A stretch of DNA of 46,749 nucleotides from Pseudomonadota bacterium (lineage in GTDB: Bacteria > Pseudomonadota > Alphaproteobacteria > Acetobacterales > Acetobacteraceae): the NCBI GenBank assembly GCA_021847995.1, contig JAJZNE010000081.1, forward strand, positions 1-46,749, written 5' to 3'. Numbering within the stretch: position 1 is the stretch's first letter; every line of letters begins with the position of its first letter. Positions 15,645 through 25,924 of the stretch are shown here, piece by piece. The position numbers were made by a program, and so were the translations under genes. The notes under the pieces were generated by a model, which saw only the letters and a list, made by a program, of their open reading frames with translations, was not told where the DNA came from and searched no databases.

Positions 15645-17833
15645 CCGCACGCATGATCAGCGGTGTGCCCGATCCGGCCGCGGTCGCCGCGATCGTCGCG
15701 GCGCGCCACGGCGACCCGTTCGCCGTGCTCGGCCCCCACGATGTGGAGTCCGGTTGCGCCGTCCGGGCCATGCTGCCCGAGGCGACGCGCGTGCGGGTGG
15801 TGGCGCGCGACGGGGGCGCGGTGCTGGCGGAGTTGCAGCGCATCGACGCGGCCGGATTCTGGTGCGGCGTGATGCCGGCGCGGGTGCCGTACCGCCTGCT
15901 GATCGAGCGCGGCGACAGCGAGCGGGTGGTTGAGGACACCTATGCGTTCGGGCCGGTGCTCGGCGAACTCGATGTCTATCTGCTGGGAGAAGGGAGGCAT
16001 CGCGAGTTCGGCCGCACGCTGGGCGCGCACGTGGCGGAGATGGACGGCGTGCCGGGCGTGCGCTTCGCGGTGTGGGCACCGAATGCGCGGCGCGCTTCCG
16101 TCGTCGGCGATTTCAACGGCTGGGACGGGCGCCGCCACCCGATGCGGCTGCGCCACGGCGCCGGCGTGTGGGAATTGTTCGTCCCCCGTCTGGTTCCCGG
16201 CGTGCGCTACAAATACGAGCTGGTCGGTCCCGACGGCGTGCTGCTGCCGCTGAAGGCCGATCCGGTCGCCGGCGCCGACGAGGCACCGCCGGCCACCGCC
16301 TCGGTGGTGATCGAGGACACGCTGACATGGCATGACGATGCCTGGCGCGCGCAGCTTGCCGCGAGGCAGGCACCCGACGCGCCGATCGCCATCTACGAGG
16401 TGCATGCCGCCTCCTGGCTGCATGGGCGCGAGCGCGGCACCGATGGCTGGACGCATCTCGCGCAACGGCTGGTGCCTTATGTCAGTCGCATGGGCTTCAC
16501 CCATGTCGAGTTCATGCCGGTGATGGAGCATCCGTTCGGCGGCTCCTGGGGCTACCAGCCGCTCGGGCAGTTCGCGCCGAGCGCGCGGCTCGGTCCGCCG
16601 GCGGCGTTCGCGGCCATGGTGGACCGCTTCCATGAAGCCGGCATCGGCGTCATCCTCGATTGGGTACCGGGGCATTTTCCCACCGATGCACACGGCCTCG
16701 CCCGCTTCGACGGCACCGCACTCTATGAACACGCCGATCCGCGGGAGGGATTCCAGAACGACTGGAACACCTACATCTACAATCTCGGCCGCACCGAGGT
16801 GCGGGCCTTCCTGATCGGCAGCGCACTGCACTGGCTGGAACACTACCACGCCGACGGGCTGCGCGTGGACGCCGTGGCATCCATGCTCTATCGCGACTAC
16901 AGCCGGCGGGAAGGCGAATGGGTACCCAACCGGTACGGCGGACGGGAAAATCTTGAAGCCATTGCCTTCTTCCAGGAACTCAGCCGCACGGTCAGGGACC
17001 GCTGCCCCGGCGCGGTGCTGATCGCGGAGGAGAGCACGGCGTGGCCCGGCGTCACCCGCGCGCCGGACGATGGCGGGCTGGGCTTCGCCTACAAGTGGAA
17101 CATGGGGTGGATGCACGACACCCTGCACTACATGCACGAGGATCCGATCCACCGCCGCTGGCATCACGACAGCATCACCTTCGGACTGGTCTATGCCTTC
17201 TCCGAGCGGTTCGTGCTGCCGCTGTCCCACGACGAGGTGGTGTACGGAAAGGGCTCGCTGATCGGCCGGATGCCCGGCGATCGCTGGCAGAAATTCGCCA
17301 ATCTGCGCGCCTATCTTGCCTTCATGTGGACCCATCCCGGCAAGAAGCTGCTGTTCATGGGCGGCGAGTTCGCGCAGGAGCACGAATGGAACCATGACGC
17401 CGAACTCGGCTGGCACCTGCTGGACGATGCATGCCATGCCGGCGTGCAGAGGACGGTGCGCGACCTGAACCGCCTCTATCGCGACCTGCCGGCGCTGCAC
17501 CGCAGGGATGCGGAGGGGGACGGGTTCCGCTGGGTGGTGCTGGATGACCGCGCGAACAGCGTGTTCGCCTTCCTGCGCTGCGGCGGGCCGGATGACCGGC
17601 CGGCGCTGACGGTGTGCAACTTCACGCCGGTTCCGCGCCTTTCGTACCGGCTCGGCGTTCCGTGCGGCGGCGGATGGCGGGAAGTGTTCAACAGCGACGC
17701 GGAAATCTACGGGGGATCGAACATGGGCAACGGCGGCTGGGTGGAGGCGGCGGCAGAACCGCACGGCGATTTTCCGGCCACGCTCGCGCTCATCCTGCCG
17801 CCGCTCGCGACCATCGTGCTGCAGGCGGCGTGA
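15641..17833 (+). CDS. glgB: 1,4-alpha-glucan branching enzyme GlgB
   Basis: 730 residues, the usual GlgB length. A starch-binding-like N1 domain (about 20-115) and a CBM48 (about 120-225, [19 protein letters not shown]) precede the GH13 barrel with nucleophile Asp410 ([10 protein letters not shown]), acid/base Glu463 (IAEESTAWP) and Asp531 ([12 protein letters not shown]), followed by the C-terminal beta domain. It adds alpha-1,6 branches to the GlgE product. The start ATG overlaps the treS stop (ATGA) and its stop overlaps the treZ ATG (TGATG), so translation is probably coupled through the operon. Confidence 0.96.
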   Translation: MTARMISGVPDPAAVAAIVAARHGDPFAVLGPHDVESGCAVRAMLPEATRVRVVARDGGAVLAELQRIDAAGFWCGVMPARVPYRLLIERGDSERVVEDTYAFGPVLGELDVYLLGEGRHREFGRTLGAHVAEMDGVPGVRFAVWAPNARRASVVGDFNGWDGRRHPMRLRHGAGVWELFVPRLVPGVRYKYELVGPDGVLLPLKADPVAGADEAPPATASVVIEDTLTWHDDAWRAQLAARQAPDAPIAIYEVHAASWLHGRERGTDGWTHLAQRLVPYVSRMGFTHVEFMPVMEHPFGGSWGYQPLGQFAPSARLGPPAAFAAMVDRFHEAGIGVILDWVPGHFPTDAHGLARFDGTALYEHADPREGFQNDWNTYIYNLGRTEVRAFLIGSALHWLEHYHADGLRVDAVASMLYRDYSRREGEWVPNRYGGRENLEAIAFFQELSRTVRDRCPGAVLIAEESTAWPGVTRAPDDGGLGFAYKWNMGWMHDTLHYMHEDPIHRRWHHDSITFGLVYAFSERFVLPLSHDEVVYGKGSLIGRMPGDRWQKFANLRAYLAFMWTHPGKKLLFMGGEFAQEHEWNHDAELGWHLLDDACHAGVQRTVRDLNRLYRDLPALHRRDAEGDGFRWVVLDDRANSVFAFLRCGGPDDRPALTVCNFTPVPRLSYRLGVPCGGGWREVFNSDAEIYGGSNMGNGGWVEAAAEPHGDFPATLALILPPLATIVLQAA

Positions 17834-19590
17834 TGGCAGCGCGTTTCGCCCATGCGCTGCCCTTCGGCGCCGAATGGCGCCCGGACGGGACCACGCATTT
17901 CCGCCTGTGGGCACCCAGCATCGTCGGCATGACGCTGGAGATCGACGGCGGATCGCCGCACGCCATGCAGGCGGAAGCCGGCGGCTGGCAGGTCGCCGCG
18001 GTACGCTGCGGTCCCGGCACGCGCTACCGCTACCGCCTGCCGGACGGGACGGCGGTGCCCGATCCGGCGTCGCGCCTGCAGGACGGCGACGTGCATGGCT
18101 GGAGCGTGGTGTTCGACCCGCGCGCGCATGAATGGCACGAAGCCGACTGGCGGGGACGGCCCTGGCACGAGGCGGTGATCTACGAAGTGCATGCCGGCGT
18201 GCTCGGCGGGTTTTCCGGCATTGCCGGGCGGCTGGAGGGTCTGCGCGATCTCGGCGTGACCGCAATCGAGCTGATGCCGATCGCCGATTTTCCCGGTGCG
18301 CGCAACTGGGGCTATGACGGCGTGCTGGCGTTCGCGCCCGACGGCAGCTACGGCACGCCCGGCGAGCTCAAGACCATGATCGACCGCGCCCACGGCCTTG
18401 GCCTGATGGTGCTGCTGGATGTCGTCTACAACCATTTCGGGCCGGACGGGAACTACCTGCCGGCCTATGCGGAAGCCTTCTTCGATGAGGGCACGCATAC
18501 GCCCTGGGGTGCCGCGATCGCGTTCGGCCGGCGCGAGGTGCGTGATTTCTTCACCCACAATGCGCTCTACTGGCTGAACGAATACCGCTTCGACGGGCTG
18601 CGCTTCGATGCGACGCACGCGATCACGCCGCAGGCGGCTCTGCTCGATCTCTGCGCCGGCATCCGCGCTGGCGTTGCCCCCGATCGCCATGTGCATCTGG
18701 TGCTGGAGCACGAGGGCAACCGCGCCTCCCTGCTCGGCGACGGCAGGTTCGATGCGCAATGGGCCGACGATGCGCATCACTGCCTGCACGTTCTGCTGAC
18801 CGGCGAGCGCGAAGGCTACTATGCCGACTATCCCGATCCGGCTGAGCAGCTTGCCCGCGCGCTCGGCGAAGGCTTCGTCTATCAGGGGCAGATCTCGCCG
18901 CGCGGCAGGCGCCGCGGTGAGCCGAGCGCCGCCCTGCCGCCGAGCTGCTTCGTGTTCTGCCTGCAGAACCACGACCAGATCGGCAACCGGGCCTTCGGCG
19001 AACGCCTCGCCCAGCTCGCGGACCCCGAGGCATTGCGGGCGGCGCAGGCGCTGCTGCTGCTGGCGCCGCAGATTCCGCTGCTGTTCATGGGCGAGGAATA
19101 CGCGAGCCAGGCGCCGTTCCTGTTCTTTACCGACCACAACGCGGAGCTGGCGCCGCTGGTGCGCGACGGACGGCGGCGGGAATTCGCCCATTTCGCCGCC
19201 TTCGCCGACGAGAGGCGGCGCGCGCAGATCCCCGACCCGAACGCGCCCGCCACCTTCGCCCTTTCCATCCCCGATCCGGCGCAGGGCGATCCGCGCACGC
19301 TCGCCCAGACCCGGCTGCTGCTCGGGCTGCGTGCCCGCCATCTGATGCCGCGCCTCCCCGGCACGCGCAGCCTGACCGCCGGGCCGGTGGGGGAGACCGG
19401 CGTGCTGGCGCGCTGGGTGCTCGGCGATGGCGCCGAACTCGCGATTGCCTGCAATCTCGGCCCCGCCCCGCTGCCGATCGATGCCGTCGATGGGCCGCTG
19501 CTGTTCGAAAGCCGTGGCGGCGATGCCGACGCGGTGCGCGAGGGCCGGCTTCCGGCGCGCTGCACCGTCGCCTTCCTGCCGGGGGCGTGA
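17833..19590 (+). CDS. treZ: Malto-oligosyltrehalose trehalohydrolase TreZ
   Basis: 585 residues. An E-set/CBM48 domain (about 10-95) is followed by a GH13 barrel with nucleophile Asp259 (GLRFDATHAI), acid/base Glu292 (HLVLEHEGNR) and the NHDQIGNRAFGERL segment typical of TreZ. It hydrolyses the maltooligosyl-trehalose made by TreY, releasing trehalose. It is separated from its partner treY by malQ. Starts by one-base overlap with glgB (TGATG) and likewise overlaps malQ. Length and motifs are normal. Confidence 0.95.
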   Translation: MAARFAHALPFGAEWRPDGTTHFRLWAPSIVGMTLEIDGGSPHAMQAEAGGWQVAAVRCGPGTRYRYRLPDGTAVPDPASRLQDGDVHGWSVVFDPRAHEWHEADWRGRPWHEAVIYEVHAGVLGGFSGIAGRLEGLRDLGVTAIELMPIADFPGARNWGYDGVLAFAPDGSYGTPGELKTMIDRAHGLGLMVLLDVVYNHFGPDGNYLPAYAEAFFDEGTHTPWGAAIAFGRREVRDFFTHNALYWLNEYRFDGLRFDATHAITPQAALLDLCAGIRAGVAPDRHVHLVLEHEGNRASLLGDGRFDAQWADDAHHCLHVLLTGEREGYYADYPDPAEQLARALGEGFVYQGQISPRGRRRGEPSAALPPSCFVFCLQNHDQIGNRAFGERLAQLADPEALRAAQALLLLAPQIPLLFMGEEYASQAPFLFFTDHNAELAPLVRDGRRREFAHFAAFADERRRAQIPDPNAPATFALSIPDPAQGDPRTLAQTRLLLGLRARHLMPRLPGTRSLTAGPVGETGVLARWVLGDGAELAIACNLGPAPLPIDAVDGPLLFESRGGDADAVREGRLPARCTVAFLPGA

Positions 19591-21503
19591 TGAGCGACGC
19601 CGCCCTCGCCGCGCTGGCCGAGTCCGCCGGCGTGATGGTGCGCTGGCATGACGTGCATGGCCGGGAGCACCGCGTCGCCCCGCCCACGCTGCGCGCCGTC
19701 CTCGCGGCGATCGGCCTGCCCGCGGACAGCGATGCTGCGGTCGCGCAGAGCCGGCGGCAGCTCGCCGCCACCGCCCGCCATCTGCCGCGGCTGCTCACGC
19801 TCGACGCCGGTGTCGATCACCCGCTCGGCCGAAGCTGGCGCGCGGAGCTGGAGAGCGGCGAGCACCTGGAAGGTAAGGACACCCTCAGCATTCCGGTGCC
19901 GGGGTATCACCGGCTGGAGGTGGACGGCGACAGCATCGCCGTCGCGGTTGCGCCGCCGCGCTGCCCGGCGCCGCCGCGCGGCTGGGGTCTGGCGGCGCAG
20001 CTCTACGGCCTTCGCCGGCACGGCGACGGCGGCATCGGCGATTTTGCCGCGCTCGCCGATCTGGTCCGCGCCGCCGCCGCGCGGGGCGCTGCCTGCGTCG
20101 CCGCCAGCCCGGTGCATGCGCTGTTCGCCGCCGATGCGAGCCGCATCAGCCCGTACGCGCCCTCCAGCCGGATCATGCTGAACGTGCTGCATGCCAACAC
20201 GTCCGGCGGCGATGCGGCAGCGGAGGGGGCGGCCCTGATCGATTGGCGTACGGCCGGGCCGGCGCGCCTCGCCCGGCTGCGCGCCGCCTTCCGCCGCGGC
20301 GAGGACCGCGACGCCCTCGCCGCCTTCCGGGCCGAGCGGGGCGAGGCGCTGGAGGCGCATGCACGGTTCGAGGCGCTGCACGCGCATTTCCTCGCCCGTG
20401 ATCCTGCGCTGTGGCACTGGCAGGACTGGCCGGATGCCTTCCGTGCCCCGTCCCGTCCGGCGGTCGCCGCCTTCGCCGAACAGCAGGCCGAGGAGGTCGG
20501 GTTTTACGCCTGGCTGCAATACCGCGCCGACCGCGACCTCGCCGCGGTGCAGCGCGCCGGGCGCGAGGCCGGGATGGCGATCGGGCTGATCGCCGACCTT
20601 GCCGTCGGCGCCGATGCGGGCGGCAGCCATGCCTGGAGCCGGCAGGATGAGATGCTGCCCGGCCTGACCATCGGCGCGCCGCCCGACCTGTTCAATCCGC
20701 GCGGGCAGGATTGGGGGGTGGCGACGTTTTCGCCGCGTGCGCTGGCCGGGCACGGCTACGGCGCCTTCATCGAGCTGCTGCGCGCCACCCTGCGCCATGC
20801 CGGGGGCATGCGCATCGATCACGCGATGGGGCTGGAGCGGCTGTGGGTGGTGCCGGCCGGAGCGGCGCCGGCGGAGGGTGCGTATCTGCGCTACCCGTGC
20901 GACGACCTGCTGCGGCTGGTGCGCCTGGAATCCTGGCGGCACGGCGCCGTCGTGGTGGCGGAGGATCTGGGCACGGTGCCTGAGGGATTTCCGGCGCGCC
21001 TCGCGGCGGCCGGCGTGCTCGGCATGCGGGTGCTGTGGTTCGAACGCGACGGCACCGCCTTCCGCGCCCCCGCCGCCTGGACGCGGGACGCCGCCGCCAT
21101 GACCAGCACGCACGATCTGCCGACCGTCGCCGGCTGGTGGCTGGGGCGCGACATCGACTGGCGCGAGCGTCTGCATCTGATCGACGATGCCGAAGCCGCC
21201 CGGCGGCAGCGCGCGCAGGACCGGGCGGCGCTGTGGCAGGCGATCGGCGCCGGCGGGGCAGCCGGCGATGCGCCCGCGCCCGGGGCGGTGGCCGATGCCG
21301 CCTGCCGCCATGTCGCCGCCTCTGCCGCCACACTGGCGCTGCTGCCGCTCGAAGACGTGCTGGGGCTGGTCGAGCAGCCGAACCTGCCCGGCACCTTCGA
21401 TGAGCATCCCAACTGGCGCCGGCGCTATCCCGCCACCGCGGCGACGCTGCTCGATGCGGCGCCGGTCGCGGCCGGCCTCGCCGCGGTGGCGGCCCAACGA
21501 TGA
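19590..21503 (+). CDS. malQ: 4-alpha-glucanotransferase MalQ (GH77)
   Basis: 637 residues. An N-terminal domain of about 125 residues precedes the GH77 barrel (WGLAAQLYGLRRHGDGGIGDF). Nucleophile Asp410 is in GGMRIDHAMGLERLW, acid/base Glu458 in VVAEDLGTVP, and Asp509 in STHDLPTVAGWW. It transfers malto-oligosyl units (disproportionation), here presumably recycling short oligomers left by TreY/TreZ. The ATG at 19590 is preferred; a GTG one codon earlier is in frame. Both ends overlap neighbours by one to four bases. Occurrence of malQ between treZ and treY is known in several proteobacterial glucan clusters. Confidence 0.94.
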   Translation: MSDAALAALAESAGVMVRWHDVHGREHRVAPPTLRAVLAAIGLPADSDAAVAQSRRQLAATARHLPRLLTLDAGVDHPLGRSWRAELESGEHLEGKDTLSIPVPGYHRLEVDGDSIAVAVAPPRCPAPPRGWGLAAQLYGLRRHGDGGIGDFAALADLVRAAAARGAACVAASPVHALFAADASRISPYAPSSRIMLNVLHANTSGGDAAAEGAALIDWRTAGPARLARLRAAFRRGEDRDALAAFRAERGEALEAHARFEALHAHFLARDPALWHWQDWPDAFRAPSRPAVAAFAEQQAEEVGFYAWLQYRADRDLAAVQRAGREAGMAIGLIADLAVGADAGGSHAWSRQDEMLPGLTIGAPPDLFNPRGQDWGVATFSPRALAGHGYGAFIELLRATLRHAGGMRIDHAMGLERLWVVPAGAAPAEGAYLRYPCDDLLRLVRLESWRHGAVVVAEDLGTVPEGFPARLAAAGVLGMRVLWFERDGTAFRAPAAWTRDAAAMTSTHDLPTVAGWWLGRDIDWRERLHLIDDAEAARRQRAQDRAALWQAIGAGGAAGDAPAPGAVADAACRHVAASAATLALLPLEDVLGLVEQPNLPGTFDEHPNWRRRYPATAATLLDAAPVAAGLAAVAAQR

Positions 21504-24313
21504 GCGGGCTGCGCGCCACCGTGCGCCTGCAATTCCGCCGCGACTTCCCGCTCGACCGCGCGACCGAACTGGTGCCCTACTTCGCCGCGCTCGGCATCAG
21601 CCACATCTACGCCAGTCCCCTGCTGAAATCCCGGCCGGGTTCGACGCACGGCTACGACATCGTCGATCATTCTCAGATCGACCCGGAACTGGGCGGGGAG
21701 GCGGCGCTGCGCCGGCTGTCGGCGGCGCTGCGCGGGCATGCGATGGGCCTCATTCTCGACATCGTGCCGAACCACATGGGCGTCGGCGGCGCCGACAACG
21801 CCTGGTGGCTCGATGTGCTGGAATGGGGCCGCGCCAGCCCCTATGCCGACTTCTTCGACATCGACTGGGACCCGCCCGACCCCGCGCTGCGCGGCCGGCT
21901 GCTCGCCCCGTTCCTCGGCGCGCCGTACGGCGAAGTGCTGGAGGCCGGAGACCTCGTGCTGCATTTCGATCCCGCGGACGGGCGCTTCTTCGTTTCGGCC
22001 TATGGCGCGCACCGCTTCCCGGTGGCGCCGCGCGACTATCCGGCGATCCTGAACGCCGCCGGCGACACGCTTGCCGATCTCGCCCGCGGCTTCCCCGACG
22101 GCGGCGGCCGGGACGCGCTGCGGCGCAGCGCCGCCGCCGGGCGCGACGCCCTGCGTGCGGCGCATGCCGGCCGCGCGTCGGCCTTCGCCGCGGCCCTCGC
22201 CGCCTTCAACGGCGAGCCGGGCCGCGGCCGGCTGCATCGGCTGCTGGAGCGCCAGCATTACCGCCTCGCCTGGTGGCGGGCGGCGGCGGACGAAATCAAC
22301 TGGCGGCGCTTCTTCGACATCAACGGCCTTGCCGGCATGCGCGTCGAGCGCGCCGACGTGTTCGAGGCGACGCACGACTATGTCCTGCGTCTCTATGCCG
22401 AGGGGCTGATCGACGGCGTGCGCATCGACCATATCGACGGCCTGGCCGACCCGCGCGGCTATTGCCGCAAGCTGCGCCGCCGCCTTGCCGCCGCGCGGCC
22501 GGACGGCGAGGGGGTGATCTGGGTGGAGAAAATCCTCGCTGCCCACGAGCAACTGCCCTCCGACTGGCTGACCGACGGTACCACCGGCTATGATTTCATG
22601 AACGAGGCCGCAGCCCTGCTGCACGACCCGGAGGGGGCGGCCCCGCTCACCGCGCTGTGGACGGCGCTGACCGGCCGCCCCGCCGCCTTCGAGGCGGAAG
22701 CGCGGCCGGCGCGGCGGCAGATCCTGCGCGAGACGCTGTCGAGCGAACTGTGGGCAACCTCTGCCGCCCTGCATCGGATAGCCCGCCGCAATATCGCCAC
22801 ACGCGACTGGACACTTACCTCGGTGCGGAGGGCGCTTGAGGAGCTCCTGGTGCATTTCCACAGCTACCGGATCTATGCCGGCGCCGGCGGCGCCACCGAG
22901 GCAGATGCGCGCGACCTCGCCTGGGCGCTTGCCGGGGCGCGGCGAACGATGCGCGCGGCCGATCGCGGGCTGCTCGATCTGCTGGGCACCTGGCTTGCCG
23001 GCGATGACCTGCGCCGCGTCCCTCCCGGCGCGGCGCGGCAGGAACGGCTGCGCGCGATGGTGCGCTTCCAGCAGCTTTCCGCGCCGACGGCAGCGAAGGC
23101 GGTGGAGGATACGGCGTTCTACCGCTATGGCCGGCTGCTGAGCCGCAACGAGGTCGGCGCCGACCCCGACCAGTTCGCGCTGTCGCCGGCGCATTTCCAT
23201 GCCGCGATGGAAACCCGCCGCCGCCGCCACAGGCGGGCCCTGCTGGCGACCGCGACGCATGACCACAAGCGTGGCGAGGACACGCGCGCCCGGCTGGCCG
23301 TGCTGAGCGAGCTGCCGGCGGAGTGGGAAGCGGCGGTGGCCCGGTGGACCCGCCTCAATGCCCCGCTCCGGCGCGAGGTGGGGCGCGAGGTGGGGCGCGA
23401 GGTGGGGCGCGAGGTGGAGGGCGGGCCGGCACCCGACGCCGCGGACGAGCTGATGCTCTATCAGACGCTGGTGTCCGCCTGGCCCCTCGACCTGGCGCCA
23501 GACGACAGCGCCGGCGTCGCCGCGTTCCGCGACCGGGTCGGGATGTGGCTGGAGAAATCGGTGCGCGAGGCCAAGCGGCACGGCGAATGGGCGGCACCGA
23601 ACGAACCCTATGAAACCGCCTGTCGCGATTTCCTCGCCGCCTGCCTCGATCCCACGCGCAGCGCCGCGGTGGCGCAGGAGCTTGCCGCCTTCGCCGCCCG
23701 CATCGCCCCGGCGGGCGCGGTCAACGGCCTCGCGCAGACGCTGCTGCGGCTGACCGTGCCGGGCGTGCCGGATCTCTATCAGGGCACCGAATTCTGGGAT
23801 TTCTCGCTGGTCGATCCCGACAACCGCCGGCCGGTCGATTGGCCGGTGCGCGAAGCCGCGCTCGGCGCCGCGAAGACCCCGGCGGCGCTGCTGGGGTGCT
23901 GGCCGGACGGGCGGATCAAGCAGGCGCTGATCGCCCGCGCCCTCCGTCTGCGCGCGCGGCTGCCGGCGCTGTTCGCCGACGGCAGCTATCAGCGCCTGCG
24001 CATCGAGGGGCCGGAAGCCGCGCACGCCTTCGGCTTCGCCCGCATCCACGAGGGCCACGCCATCGTGGTCGCCGTCCCGCGCCTGGTTGCCGGATGGCTG
24101 GCGCCACAAGCCGGATCGTTAGGAAATCTGACCATTCCGGCTGCCGCCTGGAAGGGAACGACCGCCGTGCTGCCGCGTCTGCTGCACGGACGCCGGCTTG
24201 CCGACGCGCTGGATGACAGCGGGCGGCCTGTCTCGGATGCGGGCGACGGGGTACGGCTCCCGCTCGCCGACCTGTTTGCGACGCTTCCCGTCGCGCTGCT
24301 GGAGGCACGATGA
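21500..24313 (+). CDS. treY: Malto-oligosyltrehalose synthase TreY
   Basis: 937 residues. GH13 family 26-type features: ATVRLQFRRDFPLDRA at the N-terminus, SHIYASPLLKSRPGSTHGYD, nucleophile Asp310 (GVRIDHIDGLADP), acid/base Glu343 (IWVEKILA), and TATHDHKRGEDTRARL. It converts the reducing-end maltose of a glucan chain to trehalose, which TreZ then cleaves off. It carries an in-frame 12-bp repeat giving REVG units near residues 624-640, between the THDHKRGED segment and the C-terminal part. Start overlaps malQ by ATGA; stop overlaps the otsA start in the same way. Confidence 0.96.
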   Translation: MSGLRATVRLQFRRDFPLDRATELVPYFAALGISHIYASPLLKSRPGSTHGYDIVDHSQIDPELGGEAALRRLSAALRGHAMGLILDIVPNHMGVGGADNAWWLDVLEWGRASPYADFFDIDWDPPDPALRGRLLAPFLGAPYGEVLEAGDLVLHFDPADGRFFVSAYGAHRFPVAPRDYPAILNAAGDTLADLARGFPDGGGRDALRRSAAAGRDALRAAHAGRASAFAAALAAFNGEPGRGRLHRLLERQHYRLAWWRAAADEINWRRFFDINGLAGMRVERADVFEATHDYVLRLYAEGLIDGVRIDHIDGLADPRGYCRKLRRRLAAARPDGEGVIWVEKILAAHEQLPSDWLTDGTTGYDFMNEAAALLHDPEGAAPLTALWTALTGRPAAFEAEARPARRQILRETLSSELWATSAALHRIARRNIATRDWTLTSVRRALEELLVHFHSYRIYAGAGGATEADARDLAWALAGARRTMRAADRGLLDLLGTWLAGDDLRRVPPGAARQERLRAMVRFQQLSAPTAAKAVEDTAFYRYGRLLSRNEVGADPDQFALSPAHFHAAMETRRRRHRRALLATATHDHKRGEDTRARLAVLSELPAEWEAAVARWTRLNAPLRREVGREVGREVGREVEGGPAPDAADELMLYQTLVSAWPLDLAPDDSAGVAAFRDRVGMWLEKSVREAKRHGEWAAPNEPYETACRDFLAACLDPTRSAAVAQELAAFAARIAPAGAVNGLAQTLLRLTVPGVPDLYQGTEFWDFSLVDPDNRRPVDWPVREAALGAAKTPAALLGCWPDGRIKQALIARALRLRARLPALFADGSYQRLRIEGPEAAHAFGFARIHEGHAIVVAVPRLVAGWLAPQAGSLGNLTIPAAAWKGTTAVLPRLLHGRRLADALDDSGRPVSDAGDGVRLPLADLFATLPVALLEAR
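23371..23418 (+). repeat. 12-bp tandem repeat (x4) in treY
   Basis: GCGCGAGGTGGG occurs three times perfectly (23371-23382, 23383-23394, 23395-23406) and a fourth time with the last base changed (23407-23418). It encodes REVG-type units in frame, forming a charged surface insertion. Confidence 0.95.
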
Positions 24314-25824
24314 ATCGCCTGGTGATCGTGTCCAACCGCGTCCCCGCCGCCGCTGCCGCGACGCCGGCGGGCGGGCTTGCGGTGGCGCTGGACGGACTGA
24401 TGGAGAAGCGCGGCGGCCTGTGGTTCGGCTGGAGCGGCGCGATCGGCAATGCCGACCTGCCGGCGACGGTGCGGCGCGAGGGGGGGGTGGCGTACGCCAC
24501 CATCGACCTGAGCGCGGAGGAGCACGAGCGCTACTACAACAACTTCGCCAACGGCGTGCTGTGGCCGCTGCTGCACACGATGCCGGAGCTGATGCGTTTC
24601 GACCGCCGCGACGCGCGCGTCTATCGCGCCGTCAACGCCCGTATGGCAGCGCGGCTGGAGCCGCTGCTGCGGCCGGACGATCTGATCTGGGTGCATGATT
24701 TCCACCTCCTCGCACTGCCCGCCGCCCTGCGGGCGCGCGGCGTCGGCAACCCGATCGGCTTCTTCCTCCATGTCCCCTTCGCCTCCGCCGACGTGCTGGC
24801 GGCGGCGCCGGAGACCGGGGCGCTGGTGCGCGACATGCTGGCGGCCGATCTGCTGGGCTTTCAGACCGAAAACGATCTCGCCAATTTTGCCGCCGCGGCG
24901 GAACTGTTCGCGCAGGTGACGCGGCTGCCCGGCAATGCCCTGCTGGTCGGCCGCCGGCGCGTCCGTCTCGGCGTCTTCCCGGTGGAGATCGAGCCGCACG
25001 GCTTCGCCGAAATGGCGGAGCGGATGGCCCGCGCCCCCGAGGCGGTGCGGCTGCGCCACAGCATCGAGGGACAGCACCTCATCATGGGCGTCGAGCGGCT
25101 CGACCCCACCAAGGGATTGCTGCAACGCCTCGCCGGGCTGCATCGGCTGTTCGAGCGTCATCCCGCCTGGCTCGGCCGGACGACGATGCTGCAAATCGCC
25201 GCCGTCTCGCGCAAGGACGTGGCGAGCTACCGTTCGCTCCGCGAGGCGCTGGAGCGGGCGGCGGGCGGCCTCAATGCGGAACTGGCGGAGCCGGACTGGC
25301 AGCCGCTGCGTCTGGTCTGCCGCGGTGTCGATCGGGGGCTGGTCGCCGGCTATCTGCGCGCGGCGCGGGTCGGGCTGGTGACGCCGCTGCGTGACGGCAT
25401 GAACCTGGTGGCCAAGGAATTCGTCGCAGCGCAGGATCCGGCGGATCCGGGTGTCCTGGTGCTGTCGCGCTTCGCCGGGGCGGCACAGCAGCTGGACGGC
25501 GCATTGCTGGTCAATCCGCATGACGCCGACGCGATGGCCGATGCCCTGGAACGCGCGCTGGCGATGCCGCTCGCGGAGCGGCTGGCGCGCTGGCAGGCGA
25601 TGTGGGCGGCGATCGCCCCGCGCTCCCCGCTCGGCTGGGGACGCGCCTTCGTCGCCGCCCTGCTGCGCGCCACCTCGATCAATGCCGTCACCCAACGGCC
25701 GTTCCGCACCGCCCTGGTGGCGGAGGCGGCGGCGTCTGCGGCCCCGTCGATCGGCAGCGACCTCGTGCGGGTGGAAGCGCGGCGGCCGCCCCTGGTCGCG
25801 GCGGAACACCGGCCGCTGAACTGA
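24310..25824 (+). CDS. otsA: Trehalose-6-phosphate synthase OtsA (GT20)
   Basis: 504 residues. GT20 signatures are complete: LVIVSNRVP, GGLAVALDGL, WFGWSG, WVHDFHLLALP, FFLHVPF, GVERLDPTKGLLQRL and PLRDGMNLVAKEFVAAQ. It joins UDP-glucose and glucose 6-phosphate to give trehalose 6-phosphate. It is the last gene of the operon, overlapping treY by four bases. No trehalose-6-phosphate phosphatase (otsB) is in the window, so the product must be dephosphorylated elsewhere or act as a signal. The C-terminal tail of about 40 residues after the family core is low-complexity. A GC-rich palindrome (GCCCGCGGGC, 25871-25880) lies beyond the stop without a T-tract. Confidence 0.95.
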   Translation: MNRLVIVSNRVPAAAAATPAGGLAVALDGLMEKRGGLWFGWSGAIGNADLPATVRREGGVAYATIDLSAEEHERYYNNFANGVLWPLLHTMPELMRFDRRDARVYRAVNARMAARLEPLLRPDDLIWVHDFHLLALPAALRARGVGNPIGFFLHVPFASADVLAAAPETGALVRDMLAADLLGFQTENDLANFAAAAELFAQVTRLPGNALLVGRRRVRLGVFPVEIEPHGFAEMAERMARAPEAVRLRHSIEGQHLIMGVERLDPTKGLLQRLAGLHRLFERHPAWLGRTTMLQIAAVSRKDVASYRSLREALERAAGGLNAELAEPDWQPLRLVCRGVDRGLVAGYLRAARVGLVTPLRDGMNLVAKEFVAAQDPADPGVLVLSRFAGAAQQLDGALLVNPHDADAMADALERALAMPLAERLARWQAMWAAIAPRSPLGWGRAFVAALLRATSINAVTQRPFRTALVAEAAASAAPSIGSDLVRVEARRPPLVAAEHRPLN

Positions 25825-25924
25825 CGCGGCCGCCGTAACCGTCACGCAGGCGGGCGGGCCACGAACCCACGCCCGCGGGCCGGCGTTGCCCGCCCGGGAA
25901 CCGCTTCGGGGGGCGGAGGGCGGC

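Noticed and set aside
25897..25924. GGAACC before the small exported protein gene as an EcfG promoter
   Set aside because: No GTT-type -10 element at the right distance; the sequence is a G-run up to the ATG.
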